DNA of 64,000 nucleotides from Candidatus Aminicenantes bacterium UBA647 (GCA_002299555.1 DBOL01000103.1:25273-89272), one strand, 5' to 3'. Shown: positions 43,491 to 52,610, counted from the stretch's first letter. Numbers and translations are program-made. Notes: generated by a model from the sequence alone, not told the origin.

Positions 43491-44882
43491 ATGAAAAATT
43501 ATATCGTACTTGCAGATAACAGTTATACCATCAGAAGAATAGTAGAACTCTCTTTTTCCGATGAAGAAGACATCGAGCTGATAAGTTATGAGAACGGTCA
43601 GGATATTACCGAGAAGCTTCTTGATCTCAAGCCATCGGTTGTACTTGTTGACATAAAACTTCCCGAGATGAATGGATATGAAGTATGCAAATTCATCAAT
43701 GAAAGCGATGACCTGAAGAACACAAAAGTTTTTTTGATCAAGGGGGGCTTTGAACCTGTAGATGAAGAACAACTGAAAGGTCTGAAATATGAGGATTTTA
43801 TAACAAAGCCTTTTGATTCCAAAGCGCTTGTTATCACTATAAAAAGCATTGTGGATGAGCCCAATGCAGAGCCAGAACCGGAACCGGAACCAACTGAAAC
43901 TGTAGACATCCCGTCTTCAATGCCGGAGGAGATCTCTGAAATAAATGATATTATGGACAAATCTGAATCGATTGATTTTTCTGATGTCCAGAGTGATGGG
44001 GGTTCGGAAGGATTTATGGATACAATCGTTGCGCCAGACTCCGAAACTTCCGTAAGAGAAGATGTCCTCCCATCTGAAGAGATAACCCAGGGATCAGGGA
44101 TTGGCGAAAGTGAAGACAAACTGTTACCAGAGGAAGTTGAGGAGATTTCAAACCCTTTTGAAGACTCCGCCCAAAAATCTCCGGAGATGGCTTCTACTAC
44201 TGACGAAGAAGCCGTCATAAAAGAAAATATCCGGATCCAGGAAGAAGAACTTGAGATTGACTCTCTTACAATGGAGGAGATCGATATTCAGAAGAATATC
44301 GCTCAGCAAAAAGGGATAGACCCTGAAACATCCTCCCTTCCAACAGAGCAGATATCAACTGAACCCCCACCGGAACCAGAAGTCGCTACCGAAGAAAAAA
44401 CAACTGATGATGATGAAAAAGATCAACTTGATCCATCTTTAAGCAACATAGACTCTTCGGATCTTGAAAATGTTTTTTCCATTAACAAAACTGATATTGA
44501 AAGCAATTCTATATCTGATCCTGAGAGTATTGCAGATCAGGAATTAGAAATCCCGGAGGCAGAAACCAAGGAAGAAACAAAAGAGAAGTCTGAAGAAATA
44601 AAGCAGGTGCTTGAAAAACTTGAGAGCGAAAGTCAGGACAAAAGTAAACCGGCAGGCATAGAAGAAGAAACAGCAGAGAAGATAAGTGAAAATGGTCTGG
44701 CTAATCAATTGGCAAGCCTGACCAACCTTAAGGATAGTAATAAAATTGTGGAGAAAATAGAGGACAAATTGACAATTTCCATAAAGGAAATCTTGTGGGA
44801 GATAGTCCCGCCTCTGGCTGAAAAAATAATAAAAGGTGAGATAGACAAATTAAAGAGTGATATAGAAAAAGAGTATAAATAG
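43491..44882 (+). CDS. Response regulator with CheY-like receiver, long acidic linker and short conserved C-terminus
   Basis: Receiver domain at residues 1-125 with phospho-acceptor D54 ('VVLVDIKLPEMNGYE') and K106 ('FITKPFDSK'). The usual switch Thr/Ser after strand 4 is replaced ('VFLIKGG'), so signalling may differ. Residues about 130-410 are a low-complexity Glu/Asp/Ser/Pro region that begins with a PE repeat. The last 45 residues fold again: 'ISIKEILWEIVPPLAEKIIK' followed by an amphipathic helix, a segment that ends several deltaproteobacterial and acidobacterial receivers known to me. No DNA-binding or enzymatic domain. It may be a scaffold or polarity/motility protein. No histidine kinase is adjacent. 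Confidence 0.82.
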   Translation: MKNYIVLADNSYTIRRIVELSFSDEEDIELISYENGQDITEKLLDLKPSVVLVDIKLPEMNGYEVCKFINESDDLKNTKVFLIKGGFEPVDEEQLKGLKYEDFITKPFDSKALVITIKSIVDEPNAEPEPEPEPTETVDIPSSMPEEISEINDIMDKSESIDFSDVQSDGGSEGFMDTIVAPDSETSVREDVLPSEEITQGSGIGESEDKLLPEEVEEISNPFEDSAQKSPEMASTTDEEAVIKENIRIQEEELEIDSLTMEEIDIQKNIAQQKGIDPETSSLPTEQISTEPPPEPEVATEEKTTDDDEKDQLDPSLSNIDSSDLENVFSINKTDIESNSISDPESIADQELEIPEAETKEETKEKSEEIKQVLEKLESESQDKSKPAGIEEETAEKISENGLANQLASLTNLKDSNKIVEKIEDKLTISIKEILWEIVPPLAEKIIKGEIDKLKSDIEKEYK

Positions 44883-44979
44883 AACTTCGCTCTTTTTCCC
44901 GACTTCCCTCGATTTAAGCAATAGAGAAGACTATTAAGAATTTTATGAATAAATTAGCATTGATCGGAGAAGAGAACTA

Positions 44980-47595
44980 ATGGAAAAGAACTACGACATA
45001 GAAAAAACTGAAGAAGGATGGTACGAGAAGTGGGTTTCAAGCGGACTTTTTAAAGCCGACAACACAAATGAAAAGCCGGAATTTTCAATGATTCTTCCTC
45101 CTCCGAATATAACAGGGTCTCTCCATATGGGACACGCCCTTACATTTACGATCCCCGATATTATAATGAGAAAGAAAAGGATGGAAGGGTTCAATACGCT
45201 TTGGCTCCCCGGTATTGATCACGCCGGTATTGCAACCCAGATGATAGTCGAAAAAAATCTGAAAAGAGAAAAAGGGAAAACCAAAGAAGATCTGGGGCGG
45301 GAAAAATTTCTTGAAGAAGTGTGGAAATGGAAAGATAAGTCAGAAAGCAGAATAATAGAGCAGGTCTCCAAACTGGGACTTACCCTCGATTGGAGTAGAA
45401 TGAAATTCACCCTCAGTGAAGAGATGAACAAGGTCGTCACTGACGTTTTTGTAAAGTTATATAAAGAGGGCAAAATATACCAGGGAACCTACATGGTAAA
45501 CTATTGTCCTTCATGTAAGACGGTCCTTTCAGATCTTGAAGTTGACCATAAGGAAGTTGAGGGAAATCTTACATATATAAAATATCCACTGAAAAATGAC
45601 CCGGACAAACATATTGTGGTTGCAACAACAAGACCTGAGACAATGCTGGGAGATACTGGAGTTGCAGTTAACCCGGATGACGAACGGTATAAGGCCTTAG
45701 TTGGATCTGAGATCATGCTCCCTGTTGCCGGCAGGACATTGAAGATCATATCTGATGAGCAAGTAGCTTCTGATTTCGGTACCGGTGCTGTTAAAATAAC
45801 TCCTGCACATGATCCTCTTGATTATAATATTGCACTGAAGCACAACCTTGAGAGCAGGGTTGTAATAGATAAAGAGGGGAAAATGACCGGAGATATCCCT
45901 GGAAATTTTATCGGAATGAGCCGTGAAGAGTGCAGAAAAAAATTAATAAAAATATTAAGTGAATCAGGAAATATAGAAAAAGAGGAAAAACACACACACA
46001 ATGTTGGTCATTGCCAGAGATGTGAAACTATTGTTGAACCAAATGTGTCAAAGCAATGGTTCCTGAAAACTGAAGAGTTAGCAAAGCCGGCTATAGAGGC
46101 TGTGAAAAAAAAGGATATTGAGTTCATCCCTGTCAAGTGGGAAAAAATATACTTTAACTGGATGAATAACATTCAGGATTGGTGTATATCCAGGCAACTA
46201 TGGTGGGGGCACAGGATCCCCGCATATAATTGTGAGTCGTGTAATGAGATTACTGTAGCATCCGAGCATCCTGAAATCTGCCCGAAGTGCAAATCTTCAA
46301 AAATCATACAAGACCCCGATGTTCTTGACACATGGTTCTCTTCCGCCCTTTGGCCTTTTTCCACCCTCGGATGGATGGATGATTCACCGGATTTTGAAAA
46401 ATACTACCCGACATCATTGATGGTTACCGCCTTTGATATCATTTTCTTCTGGGTAGCGAGAATGGTCATGATGGGTATACATTTCGGTAAGGACATCCCA
46501 TTCAGAAAGGTGTTGATCAACGGGCTGATCAGAGATGACAAAGGCCAGAAGATGAGCAAGACCAAGAATAATGCTATTGATCCACTTGATATCATTAAGG
46601 AATACGGAACTGATGCATTAAGATTCACACTTGCTATTCAGGCCGTTCCAGGGATGGACATTTCACTTTCGATAAACAGAATAAAAGGATATAAAGCATT
46701 TACAAACAAGATATGGAATGCCTCAAGATACATTATTATGAACCTTAAGGGTGATGAATCGGAAGACATTGATTTTGAAAAGATCTCGGTTACTGACAAG
46801 TGGATACTGCATTTGTTAAATCTCACAACGAAAAACATTAACTCAATGATGGATGATTATAAGTTGAATGAAGCCGCCGATGCTTTATACCATTTTTTCT
46901 GGCACGAATATTGTGACTGGTATCTGGAGTTCTCAAAAAATGATATCGATAACAGAGAGACAAGAAATGTACTTAAATACACACTGTTCAGATCTCTTCA
47001 ACTTCTTCACCCTTTCACTCCATACCTTACCGAAGAGATTTACCAGATGATCAAAACGGAAAAAAACTTCCTCCTTGAAACAAAATTCCCCGAATTTAAA
47101 AGTGAACTGGTTTTCACCCAGGAATATAAAAATATCGAATTGTTGAAGAAAATAACAGGGGAAACAAGAAAGACCAGGACTGAAAATAAAATTGATCCCA
47201 ATACGCGTCTCAAAACATTTCTAAAAACTTCTTCGAAAAAAGAGGCAGATGTTCTAGCTGAACTTTTAAAGTATTTTAATTTTCTTACTAAAAGTGAAAA
47301 TGCTGAAATAGTGAGTGACTTTTCCTCTCTTCCGAAAGGATATCGGGGCGTTCACCTGAATTGGGAAATTCTCCTTCCATTTGAAAATGAATCGGACAGA
47401 GAGAAGGAGATCGAAAGAATCAGCAAAGAACTGAAAAAAACTGACGACCTGATCAATAATATTGAGAACAGGCTAAAAAACCGCAATTTTGTTCAGAAAG
47501 CACCTGCAGACATAGTTAACGGATTCAAAAGAACACTCCAGGAATCAATTGATAAGAAGGAGAAATTTGAAAAAACTTTATCTGACCTCACCTGA
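44980..47595 (+). CDS. valS: Valyl-tRNA synthetase
   Basis: Class I synthetase charging tRNA-Val. HIGH motif as HMGH in 'ITGSLHMGHALTFTIPDI' near residue 46; editing domain with 'TTRPETMLGDTGVAV'; 'WFSSALWPFSTLGW'; KMSKS as KMSKT in 'GQKMSKTKNNAIDPLD' near residue 524; anticodon-binding region; and a C-terminal coiled coil ('REKEIERISKELKKTDDLIN'). 871 aa, normal. GGAGAAGAG lies upstream of the ATG. birA overlaps its 3' end. Confidence 0.97.
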   Translation: MEKNYDIEKTEEGWYEKWVSSGLFKADNTNEKPEFSMILPPPNITGSLHMGHALTFTIPDIIMRKKRMEGFNTLWLPGIDHAGIATQMIVEKNLKREKGKTKEDLGREKFLEEVWKWKDKSESRIIEQVSKLGLTLDWSRMKFTLSEEMNKVVTDVFVKLYKEGKIYQGTYMVNYCPSCKTVLSDLEVDHKEVEGNLTYIKYPLKNDPDKHIVVATTRPETMLGDTGVAVNPDDERYKALVGSEIMLPVAGRTLKIISDEQVASDFGTGAVKITPAHDPLDYNIALKHNLESRVVIDKEGKMTGDIPGNFIGMSREECRKKLIKILSESGNIEKEEKHTHNVGHCQRCETIVEPNVSKQWFLKTEELAKPAIEAVKKKDIEFIPVKWEKIYFNWMNNIQDWCISRQLWWGHRIPAYNCESCNEITVASEHPEICPKCKSSKIIQDPDVLDTWFSSALWPFSTLGWMDDSPDFEKYYPTSLMVTAFDIIFFWVARMVMMGIHFGKDIPFRKVLINGLIRDDKGQKMSKTKNNAIDPLDIIKEYGTDALRFTLAIQAVPGMDISLSINRIKGYKAFTNKIWNASRYIIMNLKGDESEDIDFEKISVTDKWILHLLNLTTKNINSMMDDYKLNEAADALYHFFWHEYCDWYLEFSKNDIDNRETRNVLKYTLFRSLQLLHPFTPYLTEEIYQMIKTEKNFLLETKFPEFKSELVFTQEYKNIELLKKITGETRKTRTENKIDPNTRLKTFLKTSSKKEADVLAELLKYFNFLTKSENAEIVSDFSSLPKGYRGVHLNWEILLPFENESDREKEIERISKELKKTDDLINNIENRLKNRNFVQKAPADIVNGFKRTLQESIDKKEKFEKTLSDLT

Positions 47596-48355
47596 CAAAG
47601 AACACCCGGTTCCGGATCTTATTAATATAGTAGACCTTCCCACATGCAGATCGACAAATGAATATATAAATGAAAATCTGAATTCTCTTTCCAGCAATAT
47701 CCCATTACTCGTTACTACTGACATTCAAACAGGAGGAAAAGGACGGGATGGACGTAAGTGGATCCCTGTAGGTAAGGGTGGAATATACATCTCTTATCTT
47801 ATCAACATAAAAAACAGAGAAAACCTCGGACTTCTTGCACTGGCAGCAGGGACGGCTGTTGCTGAAGCTATCTCTGAAATGACTGAGCTGGATATTAAAC
47901 TTAAGTGGCCCAATGATATAGAATTATCCGGATTAAAAGCGGGAGGGATACTGATAGAGAACAAATTGTTCAACAAGAATGTATTCTCAGTAATAGGAAT
48001 AGGTCTTAATGTGAATGTCGATCAAAAACAACTGAGTAGAGATATTTTAAAAACTGCCACATCACTTTCCATTATTTCCGGCAGGGAAATAGATATTAGA
48101 GAACTTACATTAAGGATATCTGAATATCTCCTCTATTTCACCGGGATCATGGAAGACAGACTATATGATGTCATTTTGGAAAAATATCTCTTTTATTTGA
48201 AGCACAAACCAGGTGATGAAATAAGTTTTCACAATTCAGGGGAAACAATAAATGGAAAGTTTATAATGATCAATGATAAGGGAGCACTTGTTTTAGAACT
48301 TAAGGATGGTGGAGAAGAGACTTTCTTCTCTGGAGAGATATCAACACCCGCCTGA
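47567..48355 (+). CDS. birA: Biotin--[acetyl-CoA-carboxylase] ligase
   Basis: Attaches biotin to carboxylase carrier protein. 'LPTCRSTNEYI' start, ATP/biotin loop 'TGGKGRDGRKWIPVGKGGI' (GRGRxGRxW type), 'LKWPNDIELSGLKAGGIL' and 'GIGLNVNV' are diagnostic. It lacks an N-terminal HTH, so it does not repress biotin genes. I choose TTG at 47567, four bases after AAGGAG, giving a 29-base overlap with valS; TTG at 47549 would place the start before that site. A C-terminal SH3-like domain ends the protein. Confidence 0.92.
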   Translation: MKKLYLTSPDKEHPVPDLINIVDLPTCRSTNEYINENLNSLSSNIPLLVTTDIQTGGKGRDGRKWIPVGKGGIYISYLINIKNRENLGLLALAAGTAVAEAISEMTELDIKLKWPNDIELSGLKAGGILIENKLFNKNVFSVIGIGLNVNVDQKQLSRDILKTATSLSIISGREIDIRELTLRISEYLLYFTGIMEDRLYDVILEKYLFYLKHKPGDEISFHNSGETINGKFIMINDKGALVLELKDGGEETFFSGEISTPA

Positions 48356-48418
48356 AATAATCTCCTCAAGGGTCTTATACTATTGTCTTCCTTTTACGTA
48401 CAGATATAAGAGTATAAG

Positions 48419-48892
48419 TTACTTGTCGAATATTTTCAGCCACTGATCAACCTCACCATCGCTTAACTCGGTATCGATCCGCTTCTGTTTCATTTCTATT
48501 CTTCCTGTAGCTCTGTATACTCTTTTCAGCTCATAATAAAACTCGATCGAATTTATTACTTTGGCCCCTTTCTTCTTTGCTATGTCTTTCAACTCCCTGT
48601 CAGATGTTACAAGAATAACATCTCTGAAATAGGTATATCCTTCGAGTATCCTTTTTATCTCATCATCGGCAGAATCTCCTAAAGGAGGATATTTTATTAC
48701 TATTTTTTCAGTAGGATTCTCTTCTCCTGATAAAGTATCAGGTTCCCCATCAAAAACTACGATGATCTTACTGTTTTTTTTTTTCTGAAATTTTTTTACT
48801 ATCGCAACAATCTCCGTTCTTGAGTTATTGTCTTCAAGAGATATATCCGGAGAACTGCCTATAAGATTATTACCGTCAATTATGTATGGCAT
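48419..48892 (-). CDS. NYN-domain (YacP/Rae1-like) putative ribonuclease
   Basis: PIN-like NYN fold: 'YIIDGNNLIG' (D6), 'IIVVFDGEPDTLSG', 'SADDEIKRIL' and 'VTSDRELKDIAKKKGAKVI' supply the conserved Asp residues. 157 aa. Relatives include Bacillus Rae1, a ribosome-associated mRNA endonuclease. It starts immediately after the UPF0173 gene stop (coordinates adjacent), so it belongs to a murA-HIT-UPF0173-NYN operon. Confidence 0.85.
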   Translation of the reverse strand: MPYIIDGNNLIGSSPDISLEDNNSRTEIVAIVKKFQKKKNSKIIVVFDGEPDTLSGEENPTEKIVIKYPPLGDSADDEIKRILEGYTYFRDVILVTSDRELKDIAKKKGAKVINSIEFYYELKRVYRATGRIEMKQKRIDTELSDGEVDQWLKIFDK

Positions 48893-49549
48893 TTATAACT
48901 CTAAACTATCACCCGGCTTCATAATAATAACCTCATAGTCACCTCTGACAAGAGATTTGAATTCTTCAGGAGATGACTCAATTGCTGGAAAAGTATTGAA
49001 ATGAATAGGTACAACCTTCGGTATCTTAAGAAGCTCAACAGCTCTTGCAGCAAGGCGCGGAGTCATGGTAAATCTGCCATCAATGGGAAGAAATGCAATG
49101 TCAGGCTTATACATTTCTCCGATCAGAGTCATATCCATTGTCAATCCGGTATCTCCTGCATGGTATACAATAATTCCGTCAAGTTCAACTACAGCTCCTG
49201 CCGCAGTTCCACCTAATCCGGCGGTATGTAGTGCAGGGACCAATGAAACCTTAACACCACTATTTTCAATTGTCCCTCCTACATTCATCAATTCCGCAGT
49301 TAATCCCTCTTTTTCTGCCAGCTCTGATACTTCATTGAGGGAAACAAAGGTTGCACCGGTTTTTCTACAGATATCAAATGAGTCACCAAGATGATCGCCA
49401 TGGTCATGCGTGACAACAACAACATCGCACTCAATAATATCTTCTAAAGAAACCGTTGCGGCAGGATTTCCTGAAAGAAAAGGATCAATTAATACTTTTC
49501 GACTCCCTTCAAGCAACAGGGCTGAGTGCCCGATCCATTTAATCTTCAT
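48893..49549 (-). CDS. UPF0173-family metal-dependent hydrolase (metallo-beta-lactamase fold)
   Basis: 'MKIKWIGHSALLLEG' start, zinc motif HxHxDH in 'VTHDHGDHLGDSFDI', 'VPALHTAGLG', 'VYHAGDTGLTMDM' and 'KVVPIHFNTFPAIE'. This is the standard YtkL/UPF0173 pattern of 218-230 aa; substrate not established. AAGGAG lies six bases before the ATG. Nine bases after the HIT gene. Confidence 0.92.
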   Translation of the reverse strand: MKIKWIGHSALLLEGSRKVLIDPFLSGNPAATVSLEDIIECDVVVVTHDHGDHLGDSFDICRKTGATFVSLNEVSELAEKEGLTAELMNVGGTIENSGVKVSLVPALHTAGLGGTAAGAVVELDGIIVYHAGDTGLTMDMTLIGEMYKPDIAFLPIDGRFTMTPRLAARAVELLKIPKVVPIHFNTFPAIESSPEEFKSLVRGDYEVIIMKPGDSLEL

Positions 49550-49558
49550 TTTTACTCC

Positions 49559-49891
49559 TTAACCAGGAGGCCATGTCATCTTTCTGCCACCAATAAGATG
49601 GAGATGGACATGAAAAACTGTCTGGCCTGCTTCCTCACCGGTATTAATGATATATCTGAAATTCTCAACATTATTCTCTTCGGCGACCCTGTTCCCCGCA
49701 TAAAACATATGCCCTATCAATGATTCATCTTTTACATCTTTTATTGAAGTATAATGTTCTTTCGGAATTATCAGAATGTGAAAAGGGCCCTGAGGATCAA
49801 TATCTCTGAATACGACAACTTTGTCGTCTTCGAATAGAAATTCTGATTTTATTTCACCTGAACTTATTTTACAAAAAAGACAATCGCTCAT
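49559..49891 (-). CDS. HIT-family (HINT-like) nucleotide hydrolase
   Basis: 110 aa. 'CLFCKISSGEIKSEFLFEDD' start, 'FRDIDPQGPFHILIIPKEHY' and the histidine triad in 'GQTVFHVHLHLIGGRKM' followed by 'WPPG'. Expected to be a purine nucleoside phosphoramidase like E. coli HinT. A single base separates it from the murA stop codon. Confidence 0.95.
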   Translation of the reverse strand: MSDCLFCKISSGEIKSEFLFEDDKVVVFRDIDPQGPFHILIIPKEHYTSIKDVKDESLIGHMFYAGNRVAEENNVENFRYIINTGEEAGQTVFHVHLHLIGGRKMTWPPG

Positions 49892-49892
49892 T

Positions 49893-51152
49893 TCACACCT
49901 TCATTGCGCTGATATCAGCACCTATTTTATTCAGTTTCCCTGGCATATCTTCATAGCCTCTGAAAAGCTGATAAGCATTATCAATATAAGTCTCACCTTC
50001 TGCTATCAATGCACCAAGGACAAGGGAGGCCGATGCTCTCAGGTCTGTTGCGTTGAGGTACGCACCTTTAAGACCTGATATTCCCTTAATTTCAGCAATA
50101 TTTCCATTAATAGCAATATTTGCCCCCATCTTATTCAATTCGATAACGTGTTTAAACCTGTTATTAAAAATATTCTCTCTAATATGTGAAACTCCGTCAA
50201 CCTGAGTTAATAGTGTCGTTAGTTGTGCCTGCAGGTCGGTCGGGAACCCTGGATAAGGATCTGTGTTGACCTCAACCGGTTTTAATCTCCCGGGAACCTT
50301 AATTGAAATCTCATCCTTAATAATAGTTATTTCAACACCCATTAATTCCAGAATTTTCAAAAGACTCCCGATATATTCAGGAATACAATTTTTCACAACG
50401 ATATTATCGCCTCTCAGACAAGCAGCAATAACATATGTTCCCATTTCAATTCTGTCCGGGATAACGGTATGAGATGTCCCACTCAGAATATCCTTGCCAC
50501 TTATTCTGATCGTATCAGTCCCCTGTCCCGTTATATCCGCTCCCATTGATTCCAGAAACGTTATCAGGTCTGTGATTTCCGGTTCAACAGCGCAATTCCT
50601 CAATATTGTTTCCCCGTCTGCCAGTGTTGATGCCATTATCAGATTTTCAGTTCCGGTAACACTAACCCCCGGGAAAGTATAGTCAGCCCCTTTAAGCCTT
50701 TTACTTCTGGCTGATATATATCCATCCTCCACGTTGATCTCTGCCCCCATTCTCTTCAGCCCTTCAAGATGAAAATCGATCTTTCTGTCCCCTATAGCAC
50801 ACCCTCCGGGGAGAGAAACTCTGGCATATCCGTTTCGTGCCAGTAGAGGGCCGAGGATGAGAATCGATGATCGTGATGTTTTAGAGATCGTTTCCGATAC
50901 AACCGGTTCTTTTATGTTGCTTAAATTTATATTAACTTTGTTATGATCAAAATTACCTGTAGCTCCAATACGTTCCAATGCATTGAACATGGTATTTACA
51001 TCTTCTACATTTGGAACGCCTTTTAGCAGAACTTCTGAATCGGCGAGAATTGTTGCTGCCAATTCAGGCAGCGAAGCATTCTTGGCACCTGATACTATTA
51101 TAGTTCCGGATAGTCTCTTCCTGCCGGCGATCCGAATTTTGTAATTATCCAT
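49893..51152 (-). CDS. murA: UDP-N-acetylglucosamine 1-carboxyvinyltransferase
   Basis: First committed step of peptidoglycan synthesis. 'LSGTIIVSGAKNASLPELAA' start; the reactive C118 in 'SLPGGCAIGDRKIDFHLEGL', so it should be fosfomycin-sensitive (Asp is found in resistant forms); 'DRIEMGTYVIAACL'; 'YPGFPTDLQAQLTTLLTQ'; and 'GANIAINGNIAEIKG'. 419 aa, normal. The promoter at 51162-51190 puts the transcription start about three bases before the ATG. Confidence 0.96.
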   Translation of the reverse strand: MDNYKIRIAGRKRLSGTIIVSGAKNASLPELAATILADSEVLLKGVPNVEDVNTMFNALERIGATGNFDHNKVNINLSNIKEPVVSETISKTSRSSILILGPLLARNGYARVSLPGGCAIGDRKIDFHLEGLKRMGAEINVEDGYISARSKRLKGADYTFPGVSVTGTENLIMASTLADGETILRNCAVEPEITDLITFLESMGADITGQGTDTIRISGKDILSGTSHTVIPDRIEMGTYVIAACLRGDNIVVKNCIPEYIGSLLKILELMGVEITIIKDEISIKVPGRLKPVEVNTDPYPGFPTDLQAQLTTLLTQVDGVSHIRENIFNNRFKHVIELNKMGANIAINGNIAEIKGISGLKGAYLNATDLRASASLVLGALIAEGETYIDNAYQLFRGYEDMPGKLNKIGADISAMKV

Positions 51153-51161
51153 AGAGGGATA

Positions 51162-51190
51162 ATTATATAGATTTTCTCCCTTATTTTCAA
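51162..51190 (-). promoter_or_regulatory. Promoter of the murA operon, predicts a near-leaderless mRNA
   Basis: Minus strand TTGAAA, 17 bases, perfect TATAAT, nine bases before the ATG at 51152. No Shine-Dalgarno sequence between them. Confidence 0.6.
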
Positions 51191-51224
51191 GTGAGGATAA
51201 CGTTGAAGGTAGATATTTTGGAAT

Positions 51225-51254
51225 AAAAAAAAAAGGGAGGGGTTGCCCCCTCCC
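51225..51254 (-). terminator. Strong intrinsic terminator after the Spy-like gene
   Basis: Minus strand GGGAGGGG/CCCCTCCC perfect 8-bp G/C stem with a 4-base loop, followed by ten T residues. It lies 22 bases after the stop codon at 51277 and insulates the murA promoter. Confidence 0.85.
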
Positions 51255-51276
51255 ATAGAAGAATCACATGAAAATA

Positions 51277-51804
51277 TTATCTGAGACCAGATCTTCCTGA
51301 TCTCCGGTCGCCTTTTCTATCTTTACCTCTGAGTGATCTGCTCCTTTCATTAAAATACGCTCTTCTTCCGAATTTATACTTCAACTCGTCAGCCTTCTTA
51401 AGCTGATCAGGGGTTAATACACCCTTAACATCCAGAAGATGAAAAATCCTATCTATCTGAAGATTTGTTTTTAATCCAGCGATCTCTTTTATCATCTTCT
51501 CAATGGTCTTTTTACTTATCTTATCTCCCTGGAGATAGTTTGCGAATTTCAACTCCAGAATCTTGGTATCAGCCATCCTTTTAATAACAGATCCCTGAAA
51601 ATCAAGACCCATCTGTTCTATCTTTTTTACCTGATCCGGAGTGAGTCCGAGTTCAGCCTTCATCCTGAGAAGCATCTGCCCTCTGTAAAGATTCCTCTCG
51701 GCCATGTTAACACCCTGTTTCATATGTTTGGAAATATAGCCTGAACCAAAAACTCCTGAAACGATAAACACTGCTATAAAAATTAAAATTATTAATTTTT
51801 TCAT
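51277..51804 (-). CDS. Periplasmic Spy/CpxP-like (LTxxQ) protein with basic tail
   Basis: Signal peptide 'MKKLIILIFIAVFIVSGVFG', then a helical domain with two LTxxQ motifs: 'ELGLTPDQVKKIEQMG' near residue 56 and 'GVLTPDQLKKADEL' near 130. This is the CpxP/Spy chaperone-sensor pattern. The last 30 residues are very rich in Arg/Lys ('RSLRGKDRKGDRRSGRSGLR'), which is unusual. 175 aa from the ATG at 51804, which has AAAGGAGG four bases upstream; the frame open to 51894 adds no signal. Second member of this family in the window (see 8783). Confidence 0.8.
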   Translation of the reverse strand: MKKLIILIFIAVFIVSGVFGSGYISKHMKQGVNMAERNLYRGQMLLRMKAELGLTPDQVKKIEQMGLDFQGSVIKRMADTKILELKFANYLQGDKISKKTIEKMIKEIAGLKTNLQIDRIFHLLDVKGVLTPDQLKKADELKYKFGRRAYFNERSRSLRGKDRKGDRRSGRSGLR

Positions 51805-51865
51805 CCAGCCTCCTTTAATACAGGTAGAACACCCCACAATGAATTTTCTTGCAGAAAAAATGAGG

Positions 51866-51891
51866 GGCGTAGCGTAACTATGTAACTTTAG
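51866..51891 (+). repeat. Dispersed repeat, copy 1, within a hairpin-forming element
   Basis: GGCG-AGCGTA-GTAACTTTAG core shared with 52495-52519 (about 22 of 26 positions). Around copy 1 the arms GTAGC-GTAAC (51869-51878) and GTTAC-GCTAC (51901-51913) can pair, giving a hairpin with a small bulge. Flanks the HXXEE gene. Confidence 0.5.
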
Positions 51892-51926
51892 CAAAGCAGG
51901 GTTACGAAGCTACTCTCCGTCCCGGA

Positions 51927-52433
51927 TTATGGAAATACTAAAACCAGATACTTACCAACTGAAACTATAATAATTATCGGGATAGCCCAATAGCCGATAC
52001 CGGCAAAAATTGAATTAAATATCAATCTCTTTCCAATAAGATCATCCTGCTTCAGTTTGAGAAATCCAAATCCTGATATCAACAAGAATAAAACAGCAGT
52101 AACAATTCCGGGGGATGCTTTCATATCAATTACGCTAAATACTACATGTTCCATGCCATTCATAAATGACCAGACAAGTATTCCAACTCCAAGAGGCAGA
52201 TATTTTGTCCTGTCTCTGAAATATATCAGTAATCCTATCAATATGATAAAAAAGAAAATACTATTATTGATCAGCCAGTGAGGATAACTCAGCGTTTTTG
52301 GTAAACTATAGTGTTCGCTCATCCAAAGAGGAAAATTCCCAAGCGCCTCCTCCAATAAATGAAACGGAACATATACAAATAAACAAAGGACAGGAAAATA
52401 TTTGAATTCTATTTGATTAATTTTTGTCAACAT
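51927..52433 (-). CDS. HXXEE-domain integral membrane protein
   Basis: 168 aa with about five hydrophobic helices. 'PFHLLEEALGNFPLWM' contains the HxxEE motif that names the family, and 'INNSIFFFIILIG' and 'WSFMNGMEHVVFSV' add the other conserved polar positions inside the membrane. Members may be membrane metalloenzymes, but none is well characterised to my knowledge. The ATG follows a -10 box (TATACT, 52441-52446) by seven bases without a ribosome binding site. Flanked by two copies of a short repeat. Confidence 0.75.
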   Translation of the reverse strand: MLTKINQIEFKYFPVLCLFVYVPFHLLEEALGNFPLWMSEHYSLPKTLSYPHWLINNSIFFFIILIGLLIYFRDRTKYLPLGVGILVWSFMNGMEHVVFSVIDMKASPGIVTAVLFLLISGFGFLKLKQDDLIGKRLIFNSIFAGIGYWAIPIIIIVSVGKYLVLVFP

Positions 52434-52440
52434 TTTGCAA

Positions 52441-52446
52441 AGTATA
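52441..52446 (-). promoter_or_regulatory. -10 box of the HXXEE gene, leaderless type
   Basis: Minus strand TATACT, seven bases before the ATG at 52433. The -35 region is weak. Confidence 0.4.
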
Positions 52447-52494
52447 TCTCTTTTAAGAATTATTTCATAAAAAACAAACTTCCTTCAACATGAA

Positions 52495-52519
52495 GGCGAA
52501 GCGTATTTAGTAACTTTAG
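52495..52519 (+). repeat. Dispersed repeat, copy 2
   Basis: Second copy of the GGCG-AGCGTA-GTAACTTTAG core, same orientation as 51866-51891, followed by a partial inverted AGCGTAC. It lies in the 227-base gap upstream of the HXXEE gene, which holds no gene. Confidence 0.5.
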
Positions 52520-52610
52520 AGGGACATAGCGTACTTTTCATTATCAAAAATGCAATGATACAATGATGCCTTCCACCCATCATGGTTGTAAGAGTGATGA
52601 TTTTTTAATA

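Noticed and set aside
43598..44218. 206-codon open frame on the minus strand, Ser/Gly repeats
   Set aside because: Mirror image of the acidic linker of the response regulator.
48374..48418. Inverted repeat CTTATACT/AGTATAAG between birA and the NYN gene
   Set aside because: Arms of eight A/T-rich bases with a 29-base loop are not a convincing terminator or operator.
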